DNA of 64,000 bases from Desulfosoma caldarium (GCF_003751385.1 NZ_RJVA01000012.1:411145-475144); one strand, 5' to 3'. Shown: positions 34,978 through 44,500, numbered from the stretch's first letter. A program made the numbers and translations. Notes: a model not told the origin generated them from the sequence alone.

Positions 34978-35481
34978 ATGACCAAGATCACGGGGCGCGT
35001 GTGGCTCTTTGGAGATGATGTGGACACGGACGCCATCATACCGGCTCGGTACCTGAACACTTCGGATCCTTCTGAACTGGCGAAACATTGCATGGAAGAT
35101 GCGGACCCCCTGTTTCCGTCCAAGGTGCGGCCTGGAGATATCGTCGTGGCGGGCAAGAATTTCGGCTGCGGTTCCTCAAGGGAACATGCGCCCATCGCCC
35201 TCAAGGCCGCGGGAGTGGCCTGTGTCATCGCGGTCAATTTTGCCCGGATTTTTTATCGTAATGCCTTTAACATGGGGCTTCCCATTTTGGAGTGCGCGGA
35301 CGCGGTGCGCGATGCGAGGGAAGGGGATACCCTGACCGTGTGCCTGGAAACAGGAGAAATCCGCAATGATCGTCAAGGCAAAACGTACCGGTCGGAACCG
35401 GTGCCGCCGTTCATGATTGAACTGCTTCAATCCGGAGGCTTGATGGCTTATGTGAAGAAACACCATCTGACGGAATTGTGA
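34978..35481 (+). CDS. leuD: 3-isopropylmalate dehydratase, small subunit
   Basis: The 167-residue swivel subunit of isopropylmalate isomerase has ARYLNTSDP, GKNFGCGSSREHAP and VNFARIFYRNAFN. It matches the short LeuD paired with short LeuC. ATG 34978 is preferred because it gives the usual N-terminus (MTKITGRVW); upstream in-frame Met codons would add an unrelated extension. It lies 128 bases after leuC. Confidence 0.92.
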   Translation: MTKITGRVWLFGDDVDTDAIIPARYLNTSDPSELAKHCMEDADPLFPSKVRPGDIVVAGKNFGCGSSREHAPIALKAAGVACVIAVNFARIFYRNAFNMGLPILECADAVRDAREGDTLTVCLETGEIRNDRQGKTYRSEPVPPFMIELLQSGGLMAYVKKHHLTEL

Positions 35482-35565
35482 AACTAAAGGCGGGATGAAC
35501 GGAACCTGTCCGTGAGCGTGCTCCCGTGCCTTCGAAATGGTTGGAATTAAGGAGCGTAATCGAGA

Positions 35566-36594
35566 ATGAGTGAGCAGGGTTATCGAGTGGCCGTGGTCGG
35601 CGCCACAGGCGCCGTGGGAACCATGATGATCAAGGTTTTGGAGGAGCGCAATTTTCCCGTGGCCTCCATTAAGGCCTTGGCGTCGTCCAGGTCTGTGGGG
35701 AAGAAGGTGCCGTTTCGCGGCAAAATGATCACCGTGGAAGAACTCACCGAGCGGTCCTTTGACGGCGTGCAATTGGCTCTGTTCTCGGCGGGAGCCACAG
35801 TGAGTCGACGTTTTGCGCCCATGGCGGCCCGAGCAGGGTGCGTGGTCGTGGACAATTCCAGCGCCTTTCGCATGGAGCCTCACATTCCCCTGGTGGTTCC
35901 GGAAGTCAACCCGAACGCCCTTCAAGGACATCCGGGCATCATCGCCAATCCCAACTGCTCCACCATTCAGATGGTGGTGGCTCTCAAACCCATTCAAGAT
36001 GCCGCGCGGATCAAGAGGATCGTGGTCACGACCTTTCAGGCAGTTTCCGGAACAGGGCAAAAGGCGGTCTTTGAACTGGAAGCGCAAGTGCAGGCTCTCC
36101 TTCAGGGCCGGCCTCTGCCTCGAGCCGTCTACCCGCATCAGATCGCCTTCAACTGTCTGCCCCATATCGGGGCCTTCTTGCCCACGGGATACACAGAAGA
36201 AGAAATGAAGATGGTCAACGAGACGCGAAAGATCTTTGAAGACGCGTCCATTCAGGTGTGCGCCACCACGGTGCGGGTGCCGGTCTATTACGGACACAGC
36301 GAATCGGTGGCTGTCGAAACCCACCAGCCTTTGAGTGTTCAGGAGGCGCGGGACCTCTTGAAAAAGGCCTCAGGCGTGGTGGTTGTGGACGACCCGGCGC
36401 AAAACGAATACCCCATGCCTTTGAATGCGGCCGGACGGGACGAGACGTTCGTCGGGCGCCTTCGCAAGGACTTTTCCGTGGAAAACGGGTTGGTCATGTG
36501 GATTGTGGCCGACAACATTCGCAAGGGCGCAGCCACCAATGCCGTGCAGATTGCGGAAATTTTGGTCAAGCAAGGCCTGCTGCGTGTGCCTTAG
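35566..36594 (+). CDS. asd: Aspartate-semialdehyde dehydrogenase
   Basis: The 342-residue enzyme reduces aspartyl phosphate to aspartate semialdehyde, the branch point to lysine, threonine and methionine. It shows the NADP motif VVGATGAVGTMM, the catalytic Cys in NPNCSTIQM and the catalytic His region near AGRDETFVGRLRKD. TTAAGGAG precedes the ATG by about nine bases. It closes the amino-acid block that starts at ilvB. Confidence 0.95.
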   Translation: MSEQGYRVAVVGATGAVGTMMIKVLEERNFPVASIKALASSRSVGKKVPFRGKMITVEELTERSFDGVQLALFSAGATVSRRFAPMAARAGCVVVDNSSAFRMEPHIPLVVPEVNPNALQGHPGIIANPNCSTIQMVVALKPIQDAARIKRIVVTTFQAVSGTGQKAVFELEAQVQALLQGRPLPRAVYPHQIAFNCLPHIGAFLPTGYTEEEMKMVNETRKIFEDASIQVCATTVRVPVYYGHSESVAVETHQPLSVQEARDLLKKASGVVVVDDPAQNEYPMPLNAAGRDETFVGRLRKDFSVENGLVMWIVADNIRKGAATNAVQIAEILVKQGLLRVP

Positions 36595-36674
36595 ATGCAC
36601 GACCTGACGCGCCTTTCGTGAGGGCCAGCAAGGTTGCGATCGAAGGGCTTTTGTGCCGAAAGCCAAACAACTGC

Positions 36675-37247
36675 ATGCGCATCATTGCGGGACGTTTTCG
36701 CGGAAGAACCCTGAGACGCCCCAAGTCCCACGGGGTGCGTCCGACGGCGGACCGCGTGCGGGAAGCCCTTTTCAGTATTTTGGGCCAGCGCGTTCGAGAC
36801 AGCCGAGTTCTGGATCTGTTTGCCGGCACAGGAGCCTTGGGGCTGGAAGCGCTGAGCCGAGGAGCCGCCTGTGCGGTGTTTGTGGACCAGCACCGCGAAG
36901 CGCTCGCCGTCCTTCGATCCAACGTGGATCGCTGCGGCGTGACCTTCCCGGAAGTGGAAGTACTGGCCGTGAATGTGCCTGTGGCCCTGTCGCGTCTTGC
37001 AGCCCAGAAACGCCGCTTTGACCTGATCTTCATGGACCCGCCTTACGGTCTAGGCTGGATTCCCAAGATTCTGGCCCTACTGGATGCTGTGGCCGCTCCG
37101 GATGCTCTAATCATTGCCGAACACCACGAAAAGGACGCCGTCCCGGACAGGGTTTCCCTATGGCACCTGGTGGACCGGCGCCGCTACGGCACTGTGTGCC
37201 TCACTTTTTTCGCCCGAATGGATGAAGCGCCTGAGGGCGAAGGATGA
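36675..37247 (+). CDS. rsmD: 16S rRNA (guanine966-N2)-methyltransferase RsmD
   Basis: The 190-residue SAM-dependent methyltransferase has MRIIAGRFRGRTL at the start, the SAM motif LDLFAGTGALGLEALSRGA and the catalytic FMDPPYG. These match RsmD, which methylates G966 of 16S rRNA. ATG 36675 gives the family N-terminus although the ribosome site is weak. In many genomes rsmD precedes coaD; here two membrane-protein genes lie between them. Confidence 0.92.
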   Translation: MRIIAGRFRGRTLRRPKSHGVRPTADRVREALFSILGQRVRDSRVLDLFAGTGALGLEALSRGAACAVFVDQHREALAVLRSNVDRCGVTFPEVEVLAVNVPVALSRLAAQKRRFDLIFMDPPYGLGWIPKILALLDAVAAPDALIIAEHHEKDAVPDRVSLWHLVDRRRYGTVCLTFFARMDEAPEGEG

Positions 37248-37463
37248 GCCCAGAGAACGGTCGAGGGCCGAAAGCCTGCGCTCTGATTCCGTCGCTTTCC
37301 TGGTTCGGTGGGAAGAGGAAGAGGAAGGCGGTGGGCACAGCCTATTCATGGATATCAAGGATCCGTGCTGGCGCCGGCATCAAAAGTGTGGTATGGATCA
37401 GGGCACGGGCGTTGCGGACAAACGCAACGATGGGCTAGGGAACCAACGGCAAGGGGGCGGGAC

Positions 37464-38033
37464 ATGATGAAAAGAACAGGTGTGCTGATCCCAGTCATTG
37501 TTTTTGTCTCGGCCGTGGTGTCGGTGAGTGCCTTCGCCGATCACCGGGAAAAAAAGGAACATCAATTTTTTAACAAACTCAAGGAACATACCTCAGGGAA
37601 ATCCCAGGAAGACCACGGGAACGAAAACACAGGCCAGATGGCCGCATGGCTTTTCGCCGTGGCCAATTTTCCCGTGGCGGGAACCCTTTTAACGCGTCGG
37701 TTCCTTTTGACCAAGACGTCGGGAAATTTTCAAAAGACGGCCGGCAAGATCTACTCCTGGTTGAAAAAAGATCTCATGCCCTATCACTATGTTCTGAACA
37801 CCGGGGCCATCATCATGGCCCTCATCCATTTCAGACTTTCGTGGTGCCGCTCCACAAGCCTTCCCGAATGGGCCGTGCTCTTGGTGACTCTTTTGGGCCT
37901 TAGCGGAATGATCCTCAAATTCCGCCTCATTCCCCAACCCTTGATCCGAAAGGTCCGCGCCATTCACACCCATCCCGCTGTCGTGGTTGGCGTCTTTGGA
38001 TTGTTGTTCCTCGGCCATCAGTTCCTGGACTGA
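37464..38033 (+). CDS. Exported membrane protein with paired His in helices, possible cytochrome b-like
   Basis: The 189-residue protein has a signal segment ending near VSAFA, a charged stretch rich in Lys and His, and then four hydrophobic helices (about 55-75, 100-120, 125-145, 165-185). Conserved-looking His occur at helix ends (PYHYVLNTGAII with ALIHFR, and RAIHTHPAV), a pattern seen in b-haem-binding or ferric-reductase-like proteins. This is inferred only; no family is recognised with certainty. AAGGGGGCGG precedes the start. It is 31 bases before the NfeD-like gene. Confidence 0.55.
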   Translation: MMKRTGVLIPVIVFVSAVVSVSAFADHREKKEHQFFNKLKEHTSGKSQEDHGNENTGQMAAWLFAVANFPVAGTLLTRRFLLTKTSGNFQKTAGKIYSWLKKDLMPYHYVLNTGAIIMALIHFRLSWCRSTSLPEWAVLLVTLLGLSGMILKFRLIPQPLIRKVRAIHTHPAVVVGVFGLLFLGHQFLD

Positions 38034-38064
38034 ACACCGCCGGAAAGGGTTCGCAGGGAGTCCA

Positions 38065-38391
38065 ATGGACGGCGGAAAACTCTTCCTGGTCATCGCTTTG
38101 GGGGTTCTCGTGTTCGAAGTGGTCGAGCATGTGATCTTTCCTCTCGTGTGGAGCTGGAGCATGCGCCGCCGATCGCCGCTCATTGGAATGGAATCCATGC
38201 TGGAAAAGCACGCCCAGGTTCTTCGCTGGAACCGCACCACGGGGATCGTGCGCCTCGAGGGTGAAGAATGGAAGGCGAAAAGTTCGAAGGTGCTGGCCCC
38301 AGGAGATGTTGTCCGCATCACGCAGGTCGATTCGCTCACTCTGACGGTCGTGCCCGTGGCACAAGAGAACGATACCTGCCCTAAGCTTTGA
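38065..38391 (+). CDS. Short NfeD-like membrane protein
   Basis: The 108-residue protein has one N-terminal membrane helix (LFLVIALGVLVFEVVEHVIFP) and a C-terminal OB-fold-like domain (LIGMESMLEKHAQV, GEEWKAKSS, PGDVVRITQVDSLTLTV). This is the layout of short NfeD-type proteins that associate with stomatin/SPFH membrane proteins or proteases. No stomatin gene is next to it. GGGAG precedes the ATG. Confidence 0.7.
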   Translation: MDGGKLFLVIALGVLVFEVVEHVIFPLVWSWSMRRRSPLIGMESMLEKHAQVLRWNRTTGIVRLEGEEWKAKSSKVLAPGDVVRITQVDSLTLTVVPVAQENDTCPKL

Positions 38392-38486
38392 CTTTCGAGG
38401 AGCGTGGCGCTATGTTCCTTCCTTCCTTTGCAGGCGAGGGATGCTAAGAAGAGGTCTCAGTGAGAGCAACTGAAGAAGGAGGGGGC

Positions 38487-39005
38487 ATGGACAAGCTGGC
38501 CGTCTATCCGGGTTCTTTCGATCCCATCACCAACGGGCATCTGGATCTCCTCGAGCGGGCGTTAAAAATCTTCGATCGCGTCATCATTGCCGTTGCCAGC
38601 AACCCCGCCAAGAATCCTCTGTTTTCTTTGGAAGAACGAATGGACATGATCCGCCTATCCCTTGCGGACCATCCCCTTGCCCACCGCATCGACGTCGATA
38701 CCTTTAGCGGCCTTCTCGTCAACTATGTGGATCGCGTGGGCGCTCGCGCCATTTTGCGAGGGCTGAGGGCAGTAAGCGATTTTGAGTACGAGTTTCAAAT
38801 GGCCCTTATGAATCGGAAATTAAACAACAAGATTGAGACGTTGTACTTGATGACCGGCATGCGCTGGATTTACATCAGTTCTCGAATCATCAAGGAAGTT
38901 GTGGTCTCGGGTGGGGACGTCAAAGGGCTGGTGCCCGAAGTGGTGGAAAAAAAGCTCATCGAAAGATTGCGCGCCCAAAAGGGCCACGTGGGCGCAATGC
39001 CCTGA
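38487..39005 (+). CDS. coaD: Phosphopantetheine adenylyltransferase
   Basis: The 172-residue nucleotidyltransferase makes dephospho-CoA from phosphopantetheine and ATP. It has AVYPGSFDPITNGHLDL (TxGH-type motif), ASNPAKNPLFS, RGLRAVSDFEYEFQMALMNR and the ISSRIIKEV motif. GAAGGAGGGGGC before the ATG at 38487 sets the start. Length is typical. Confidence 0.96.
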   Translation: MDKLAVYPGSFDPITNGHLDLLERALKIFDRVIIAVASNPAKNPLFSLEERMDMIRLSLADHPLAHRIDVDTFSGLLVNYVDRVGARAILRGLRAVSDFEYEFQMALMNRKLNNKIETLYLMTGMRWIYISSRIIKEVVVSGGDVKGLVPEVVEKKLIERLRAQKGHVGAMP

Positions 39006-39420
39006 GGCGCGTTTGACCAGCCCATGGCTGCGTGTTGACTCTCGGCTTTTGGGCTTTGTGGGGCCCTCGTGAGATGGACGTGAGAAAACGCTTCATCGGG
39101 AGGGCATCCCCCAAGGTTCAAGTGAATTTTTAGAAGGTGTGCGCCGTCTCTCCAGCGTGCCTTCTCATCCGCTTTCAACCGCCCGTTCATCCCATATTGC
39201 CCGGTGCTTCCACTTTCGGAAATGCCGAAGAATTTTCTTAAGGAGGGTGCGCCCAGCGTGATGAATTTTTACGGATCGCCCGCTCCTTATACCGGCGAAA
39301 CGCCCGCGATTTCAGGAAGGGCACCCGCGATTTAGAAGGGTTTTTCGGCCGTGTGTTAAACAAAGGGCAGGATGGGCAGCCGGGTTCCACGAAAAAAAAC
39401 TGTGCGTTCAAAATTTTCCG
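39006..39420. other. Convergent spacer between coaD and the transglycosylase gene
   Basis: In these 415 bases I see no gene. A short direct repeat CCCGCGATTT occurs twice near 39304 and 39326. No clear terminator was found. Confidence 0.35.
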
Positions 39421-40377
39421 CTAAGAAGAAGGGTCTGGGAAAAGGGCCTGAGCGGGTGTCGATGTGGAGGTTTTCTTGTGTTCGGCGATTCTCAAATCCC
39501 GAAGACGCCGAGCCGCCTCGAGAACGGTCCGGGCATAGGGCCGGCTGTTGTTGTATTTAAGGACGACTTTTTCCTGCTGTTCCGGCACGGCGTCATTGCG
39601 CCAGCCGTGACTCTTGAGATACTTGGCGATGCTGGCAAAGGCATCCTCGGGGCGGTTCAGGTCCACCGTGCCGTCCCCGTCCCCATCGGCGCCGTAGTGT
39701 AATAGGCTAGAAGGCAAAAACTGAGGCCAGCCGACGGCCGCCATGTAGGATCCGCGCCATTGAGCTGCTTCCGGCATGCCCCTGTCGATGAGGGTCACGA
39801 GCGCGCGAAGTTCATTGAGAGCCCAAGAGGCTCGCCGTTCCAGTCTGGCGTGGAATCGGTCTCGAGCCCACCGAGCCCGGTCCTGGGCCGAAAGCATACC
39901 CCAAACGCGTTCCCTCTCGTCGGGATCGAGCATCAGGGCAAAGGTGGCCAGAGTGGTCGCCACGGGATGGTTTCCCGTCCGTTCACCCAGAGCGCTTTCC
40001 ACCAGCAAAATGGCCACGATGATCGATGGGTCCACCTCATAAGCCGCCCCGATGCGGTGCAAGGTCTCGTCGTGAAGGCGCCAAAATTGTTCGGCTTTGG
40101 CCAAGGAGGACGGATCCAGAAAGGCTTCATAGTTGAGGGCCGTTTCTCGAATCTTCATGGACAGCGCCACGTTTCCATAGGCCGGGCTTTCCGCGGAAGA
40201 AAAAAGGACGGATAGGGCATGCCTCGAACACCCCTCCGCCTCCAGCAGTCTTCGCACACGATCCAGCGGCTCCTTCGCATGAACGCTCCTAGGAGCAAGC
40301 CCTGAAAAAATCACCGAAGCCGCCACCACCAAGGAAACGCACGCCGGTTTCCACGATCGAAAGGATGGAGCCAACAC
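39421..40377 (-). CDS. mltB: MltB-type lytic murein transglycosylase
   Basis: The 318-residue exported enzyme cleaves peptidoglycan with formation of 1,6-anhydromuramic acid. The catalytic Glu is in AILLVESALGERTGNHP, followed by the family block AAVGWPQFLPSSLLHYGADGD. A signal segment (VSLVVAASVIFSGLAPRSVHA) is present. GTG 40377 is chosen because AAGGAGG lies just upstream and gives a normal signal peptide; the open frame continues further without such support. It is divergent from the metalloprotease gene 179 bases away. Confidence 0.88.
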   Translation of the reverse strand: MLAPSFRSWKPACVSLVVAASVIFSGLAPRSVHAKEPLDRVRRLLEAEGCSRHALSVLFSSAESPAYGNVALSMKIRETALNYEAFLDPSSLAKAEQFWRLHDETLHRIGAAYEVDPSIIVAILLVESALGERTGNHPVATTLATFALMLDPDERERVWGMLSAQDRARWARDRFHARLERRASWALNELRALVTLIDRGMPEAAQWRGSYMAAVGWPQFLPSSLLHYGADGDGDGTVDLNRPEDAFASIAKYLKSHGWRNDAVPEQQEKVVLKYNNSRPYARTVLEAARRLRDLRIAEHKKTSTSTPAQALFPDPSS

Positions 40378-40556
40378 CGCAGCCTCCTTGAACAGGTCAT
40401 CGCGTGGAGAAAGCACTTTCCTTTGCCGACCGCCATGACTAAGCTTTCCTTCTACCAGGGATCGTGGTCGAAATAAACCTTTACGGCTAAAGGATTCCAG
40501 GGCGGCTTTCACTCCTCGCCGACCTGGAAAAGATGAAGACGCAAAGGAGGCTTTCA

Positions 40557-43457
40557 ATGGGGCACAGGAGTGCGTTTCAGCTGCATCGCGACACGTTTAT
40601 TCAGGAAATCCAAACACAGGCGAAAATCTATACCCATGTTCCCACGGGGGCTCGCATTCTTTCCATGGAAAACGACGATGAAAACAAGGTGTTCGGGGTC
40701 ACCTTTCGCACGCCCCCCAAGGATGCCTCGGGACTTCCCCATATTCTCGAACATTCCGTGCTGTGCGGATCGCGCAAATACCCTGTCAAGGAACCTTTCG
40801 TAGAACTCCTCAAAGGATCCCTGCAAACCTTTCTCAACGCTTTCACCTATCCGGATAAGACCTGCTATCCCGTGGCCAGCCAAAACCTTCAGGATTTTTA
40901 TAACCTGGTGGACGTCTACCTGGACTCGGTCTTTTATCCGAAGATCACCCCATGGATTTTCAAGCAAGAAGGTTGGCACTACGAACTCGAAAACCGCGAA
41001 AGCCCGCTCCAGTACAAAGGCGTCGTCTACAACGAAATGCGCGGCGCCTACTCCTCACCCGACCGACTGGTGGTGGAATACAGCCAGCAGAGCCTTTTTC
41101 CCGACACGCCCTATGGGTTGGATTCGGGAGGGGATCCCCAGGTCATTCCAACGCTGACCTATGAACAGTTCAAAGCCTTTCACGAAACCTACTACCATCC
41201 ATCCAACGCCTGGTTTTACTTCTACGGCAATGACGATCCGGATCGGCGCCTGGCCGTTTTGGAAGATCTGCTCAAAGATTTTCAACCCCGTTCCGTGGAC
41301 AGTCGCATTCCTCTGCAGCCGCCATTCACGGCCCCTCGGCGCGTGCACAAAACCTATGCCGTGGGCAAAGACCAGCCCCCCAAAGCCATGGTGACCGTCA
41401 ACTGGCTCCTGACTCAGACGGAACCGCCGGAAACCCATCTGGCCCTTCACATTCTGGAATACGTCCTGCTCGGCATGCCGGGGTCTCCGCTGCGACGCGC
41501 CTTGATTGAATCGGGCCTCGGGGAAGATCTGGCCGGCGTGGGTCTGGAGGCTGAACTGCAACAGATGATGTTTTCCACGGGTCTCAAAGGTGTGGCGCCC
41601 AAAAATCTGGAAAAGGTGGAAGCCCTGATTCTGAATGTGGTCAAGGAGCTGGCCGAAAAAGGCATTCCCAAGGAAACTGTGGAAGCGGCCCTGAACACCT
41701 TGGAATTTCGCCTGCGTGAAAACAACACGGGACCCTACCCCAGAGGTCTCGCCCTGATGCTGCGCGCCCTCACCACCTGGCTCTACGACGGGGACCCTCT
41801 GGCTCTCGTAGCCTTTGAAACCCCCTTGAACTGGGTAAAAGAAAAGGCATTGAGCGGTACAGGGTTCTTAGAAGAGCTTCTGGTCCGCTACTGGGTGAAC
41901 AATCCGCATCGAGCGACCCTTTTTCTGGAACCGGATGAAACCTTGGAAGAACGTCAACGGGCCGAGGAAGCCAAAAAACTGGCCGAACGCAAGGCGTCCA
42001 TGTCCCCACAAGACCTGGAGCGTCTCGTGAAAGAAACGCGAACGCTGCGACAATTACAGGAAACACCCGACCCGCCCGAAGCGCTGGCCACCATTCCTCG
42101 ACTGCGACTGGAAGATTTGGAAAGAGAAAACAAAAAAATCCCCGCCGAAGACTGCATGCTGGCCCAGGTTCCCGTACTTACCCACGATCTGTTCACCAAC
42201 GGCATTGTCTACCTGGACTTGGCTTTTGAGGTGAGCGCCGTGCCGGCCCACCTTCTGGGCTATGTGCCTCTGTTAGGCCGAGCCCTTCTGGAAATGGGCA
42301 CGGAAAAGGAAGACTATGTCCGCCTCAATGAACGCATCAGCCGCAAGACCGGAGGCATTAGCGTTCAAACCAGCACTTTCGTGTGTGCCGACGGCCATAG
42401 GGTCGGCAGTTGGCTTCTGATCCGAGGAAAGGCCCTCACCCATCAGGTGCCGGAACTGTGCGCCATCCTTCGCGACCTGGTGACCGCAGTGCGGCTGGAC
42501 AACCGGGATCGGTTTCGACAAATCGCTCTCGAATCCAAAGCCCGCCGTGAAGCGTCGCTCATCCCCGAAGGGCATCGCTTTGTGGCCCGAAGGGTTAAGG
42601 CGCCATGGCATGCGGCCCACTGGGCCGAAGAGAACATGAAGGGAATCGAGTCTCTGTTCTTTGTGCGAAAGCTTTGCGAACGCGTGGACAGTGACTGGGA
42701 AGGGGTTCTGGCCGATCTGGAACAGGTGCGCCATGCCATCCTTTCGTCCAAGAACCTTCGAGCCAATGTGACCGTGGACGAGGCCACCCGGCAAGAGATT
42801 ACCCCCGTTTTGGAAGAACTTCTCGCCGGCCTTCCGGCCCATGACACGGCGCGCGCCTCTTGGCTTCCGAACCGCATGCCCCACAAAGAAGGCTTTACGG
42901 GCCCTTTGCACGTGAACTACGTGGCCAAGGGTCTGAACCTGCGCGATGCCGGCTTTCGCTTTCGAGGATCGGCCTTGGTGGTGAGTCACTTTCTGCGCAC
43001 GGGTTATCTCTGGGACCGCGTGCGAGTTCAGGGTGGAGCCTACGGCGCCTTCACTCAACTGGACAGATTTTCAGGGGATTTCACCCTGGTGTCCTACAGA
43101 GACCCGAACGTACACAAGACGCTGCACGTCTACGACCAGTGCGCGGATTTTCTCAAAACCTTTGAGCTTCACCAGGATGAACTGACCAAAGCCATCATCG
43201 GCGTCATTGGAGACCTGGACCGGCACCTGCTGCCCGACGCCAAGGGATTCACGTCCTTTATGAGGCACCTTGCCGGGGATGATGACGCCGCGCGCCAACG
43301 CATGCGTGACGAAGTTCTGGCCACCACGCGGGATGATTTTCGAGCCTTTGGCGAACTGTTGGACTCCGCGCGAGACACCGGCCGCATCGTGGTCCTGGGA
43401 TCTCGAGAATCCCTGGCCTCCGAAGACATGGCCCTGCACATCAGCCAGGTCCTGTAG
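40557..43457 (+). CDS. M16C metalloprotease, PreP-like
   Basis: The 966-residue protein is a two-lobed zinc protease of the presequence-protease family, which degrades unstructured peptides. The inverted zinc motif HILEHSVLCGS supplies HxxEH and the distal Glu lies in VVYNEMRGAYSSPD. The full length of about 970 residues fits PreP/M16C. No signal peptide is seen, so it should act in the cytoplasm. GGAGG before ATG 40557 supports this start over one eight codons earlier. Confidence 0.92.
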   Translation: MGHRSAFQLHRDTFIQEIQTQAKIYTHVPTGARILSMENDDENKVFGVTFRTPPKDASGLPHILEHSVLCGSRKYPVKEPFVELLKGSLQTFLNAFTYPDKTCYPVASQNLQDFYNLVDVYLDSVFYPKITPWIFKQEGWHYELENRESPLQYKGVVYNEMRGAYSSPDRLVVEYSQQSLFPDTPYGLDSGGDPQVIPTLTYEQFKAFHETYYHPSNAWFYFYGNDDPDRRLAVLEDLLKDFQPRSVDSRIPLQPPFTAPRRVHKTYAVGKDQPPKAMVTVNWLLTQTEPPETHLALHILEYVLLGMPGSPLRRALIESGLGEDLAGVGLEAELQQMMFSTGLKGVAPKNLEKVEALILNVVKELAEKGIPKETVEAALNTLEFRLRENNTGPYPRGLALMLRALTTWLYDGDPLALVAFETPLNWVKEKALSGTGFLEELLVRYWVNNPHRATLFLEPDETLEERQRAEEAKKLAERKASMSPQDLERLVKETRTLRQLQETPDPPEALATIPRLRLEDLERENKKIPAEDCMLAQVPVLTHDLFTNGIVYLDLAFEVSAVPAHLLGYVPLLGRALLEMGTEKEDYVRLNERISRKTGGISVQTSTFVCADGHRVGSWLLIRGKALTHQVPELCAILRDLVTAVRLDNRDRFRQIALESKARREASLIPEGHRFVARRVKAPWHAAHWAEENMKGIESLFFVRKLCERVDSDWEGVLADLEQVRHAILSSKNLRANVTVDEATRQEITPVLEELLAGLPAHDTARASWLPNRMPHKEGFTGPLHVNYVAKGLNLRDAGFRFRGSALVVSHFLRTGYLWDRVRVQGGAYGAFTQLDRFSGDFTLVSYRDPNVHKTLHVYDQCADFLKTFELHQDELTKAIIGVIGDLDRHLLPDAKGFTSFMRHLAGDDDAARQRMRDEVLATTRDDFRAFGELLDSARDTGRIVVLGSRESLASEDMALHISQVL

Positions 43458-43483
43458 ACGCAATGAAAAAAGGGCACAGGCTC

Positions 43484-43517
43484 TTGACGGCATCGCCTTT
43501 TCTGTATATTTCCATAT
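43484..43517 (+). promoter_or_regulatory. Promoter and possible operator of the arsR cluster
   Basis: TTGACG at 43484-43489 and TATATT at 43505-43510 form a promoter with a short 15-base spacer. An ATAT-ttcc-ATAT palindrome at 43506-43517 overlaps the -10 box, where an ArsR repressor would block transcription. The short spacer lowers confidence. Confidence 0.45.
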
Positions 43518-43544
43518 CGGCATTTAAGAAGAGGGGAGGGATTC

Positions 43545-43907
43545 ATGAAGGATTTCCTTCGGGTCATGAAGGCCCTTTCGGATCCGAGCCGCGTGAAGAT
43601 TCTCAAGATGCTGACGCGTCGAGAACTGTGCGTGTGTGAATTGCAAGCGGGGCTTGGCCTGGCGCAGCCGACCGTATCCAAGCATCTCAAAATTCTGGAG
43701 GATGCCGGCCTGGTGGAAAAGCGCAAAGACGGCCTCTGGGTCAACTATCGGCCTGCGGACGGACACAGCAGCCCGTATGCCGCCACCCTTTTGGGTAACC
43801 TCAAGCACTGGCTGAACGAGGATCCGGAAATTCAAAAGCTACTGCAAAATGTTCCCTTTTTGGATCGCGCTGCCGTGTGTACACGATCCACGGAAAGAGC
43901 CCGATGA
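43545..43907 (+). CDS. arsR: ArsR-family arsenic-responsive repressor
   Basis: The 120-residue winged-helix repressor has the arsenite-binding pattern RRELCVCELQ in the recognition region, the same C-V-C arrangement as classical ArsR, and the DNA-binding block LAQPTVSKHLKIL. It should leave DNA when trivalent arsenic binds the cysteines. It is the first gene of the arsenic cluster and overlaps the next gene by four bases. AGGGGAGGG precedes the ATG. Confidence 0.92.
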   Translation: MKDFLRVMKALSDPSRVKILKMLTRRELCVCELQAGLGLAQPTVSKHLKILEDAGLVEKRKDGLWVNYRPADGHSSPYAATLLGNLKHWLNEDPEIQKLLQNVPFLDRAAVCTRSTERAR

Positions 43908-44404
43908 AGTCCATACGGCAAATTCGCATCGACGGGCAGACGGTGGGCGTGGTGGGACTCGACGAGGCCCTGCAGGAACTGGCGGATTCGCTCAAAGGTC
44001 AACCCCGCGAGGCTGTGGAAGAGGTGCTGCTGGAACGTCTGGCCAAAGATAACTATATACCATCCGGTGCGCGGAATGCTTATGGTAAGGCCTTGTACCG
44101 TGAGTGGCAGCGCTTTGTGGGAGAAGCGGTTCAAGACGAGCCGGAGCAAGCGCCATCGATCCTGGTGGTGGGACCCGGCTGCGCTCAGTGTGATGCGCTG
44201 GAAAAAACGGTGATGGAGATTCTCAGTGAAGAAAAGCTTGCGGTGAACGTGGACCATGTGCGGGATCCCGTGGCCATCGGCGAGATGGGGATTTTGGGCG
44301 TGCCCGCCCTGGTGGTCAAGGGCCGCGTGGTGTTTTCCGGCCGCGTGCCTTTGAGAGCCGAACTGAAAAAGCTTCTGCTGCAGGCGCTCAAGGACGTGCA
44401 ATGA
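43904..44404 (+). CDS. Thioredoxin-fold protein with extra N-terminal domain
   Basis: The 166-residue protein has two parts. The N-terminal 80 residues (RIDGQTVGVVGLDEALQELA, then YIPSGARNAYGKALYREW) match nothing I can name. The C-terminal part is a small thioredoxin fold with VVGPGCAQCDALEKTVMEIL, a C-x2-C redox or metal-binding pair, and GVPALVVKG around the cis-Pro. It overlaps arsR in an ATGA junction. A role in passing electrons to arsenate reduction or in binding arsenic is inferred from context. Confidence 0.7.
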   Translation: MKSIRQIRIDGQTVGVVGLDEALQELADSLKGQPREAVEEVLLERLAKDNYIPSGARNAYGKALYREWQRFVGEAVQDEPEQAPSILVVGPGCAQCDALEKTVMEILSEEKLAVNVDHVRDPVAIGEMGILGVPALVVKGRVVFSGRVPLRAELKKLLLQALKDVQ

Positions 44405-44500
44405 ATCCATGAAAGCCCTGCCATGTTGGAATGAACAAGGCTGCGCAAGAGCGGGCAAGCGGCCAGAGGCGGCATGGCAGGGGCATGAAGGAGGTGACGC

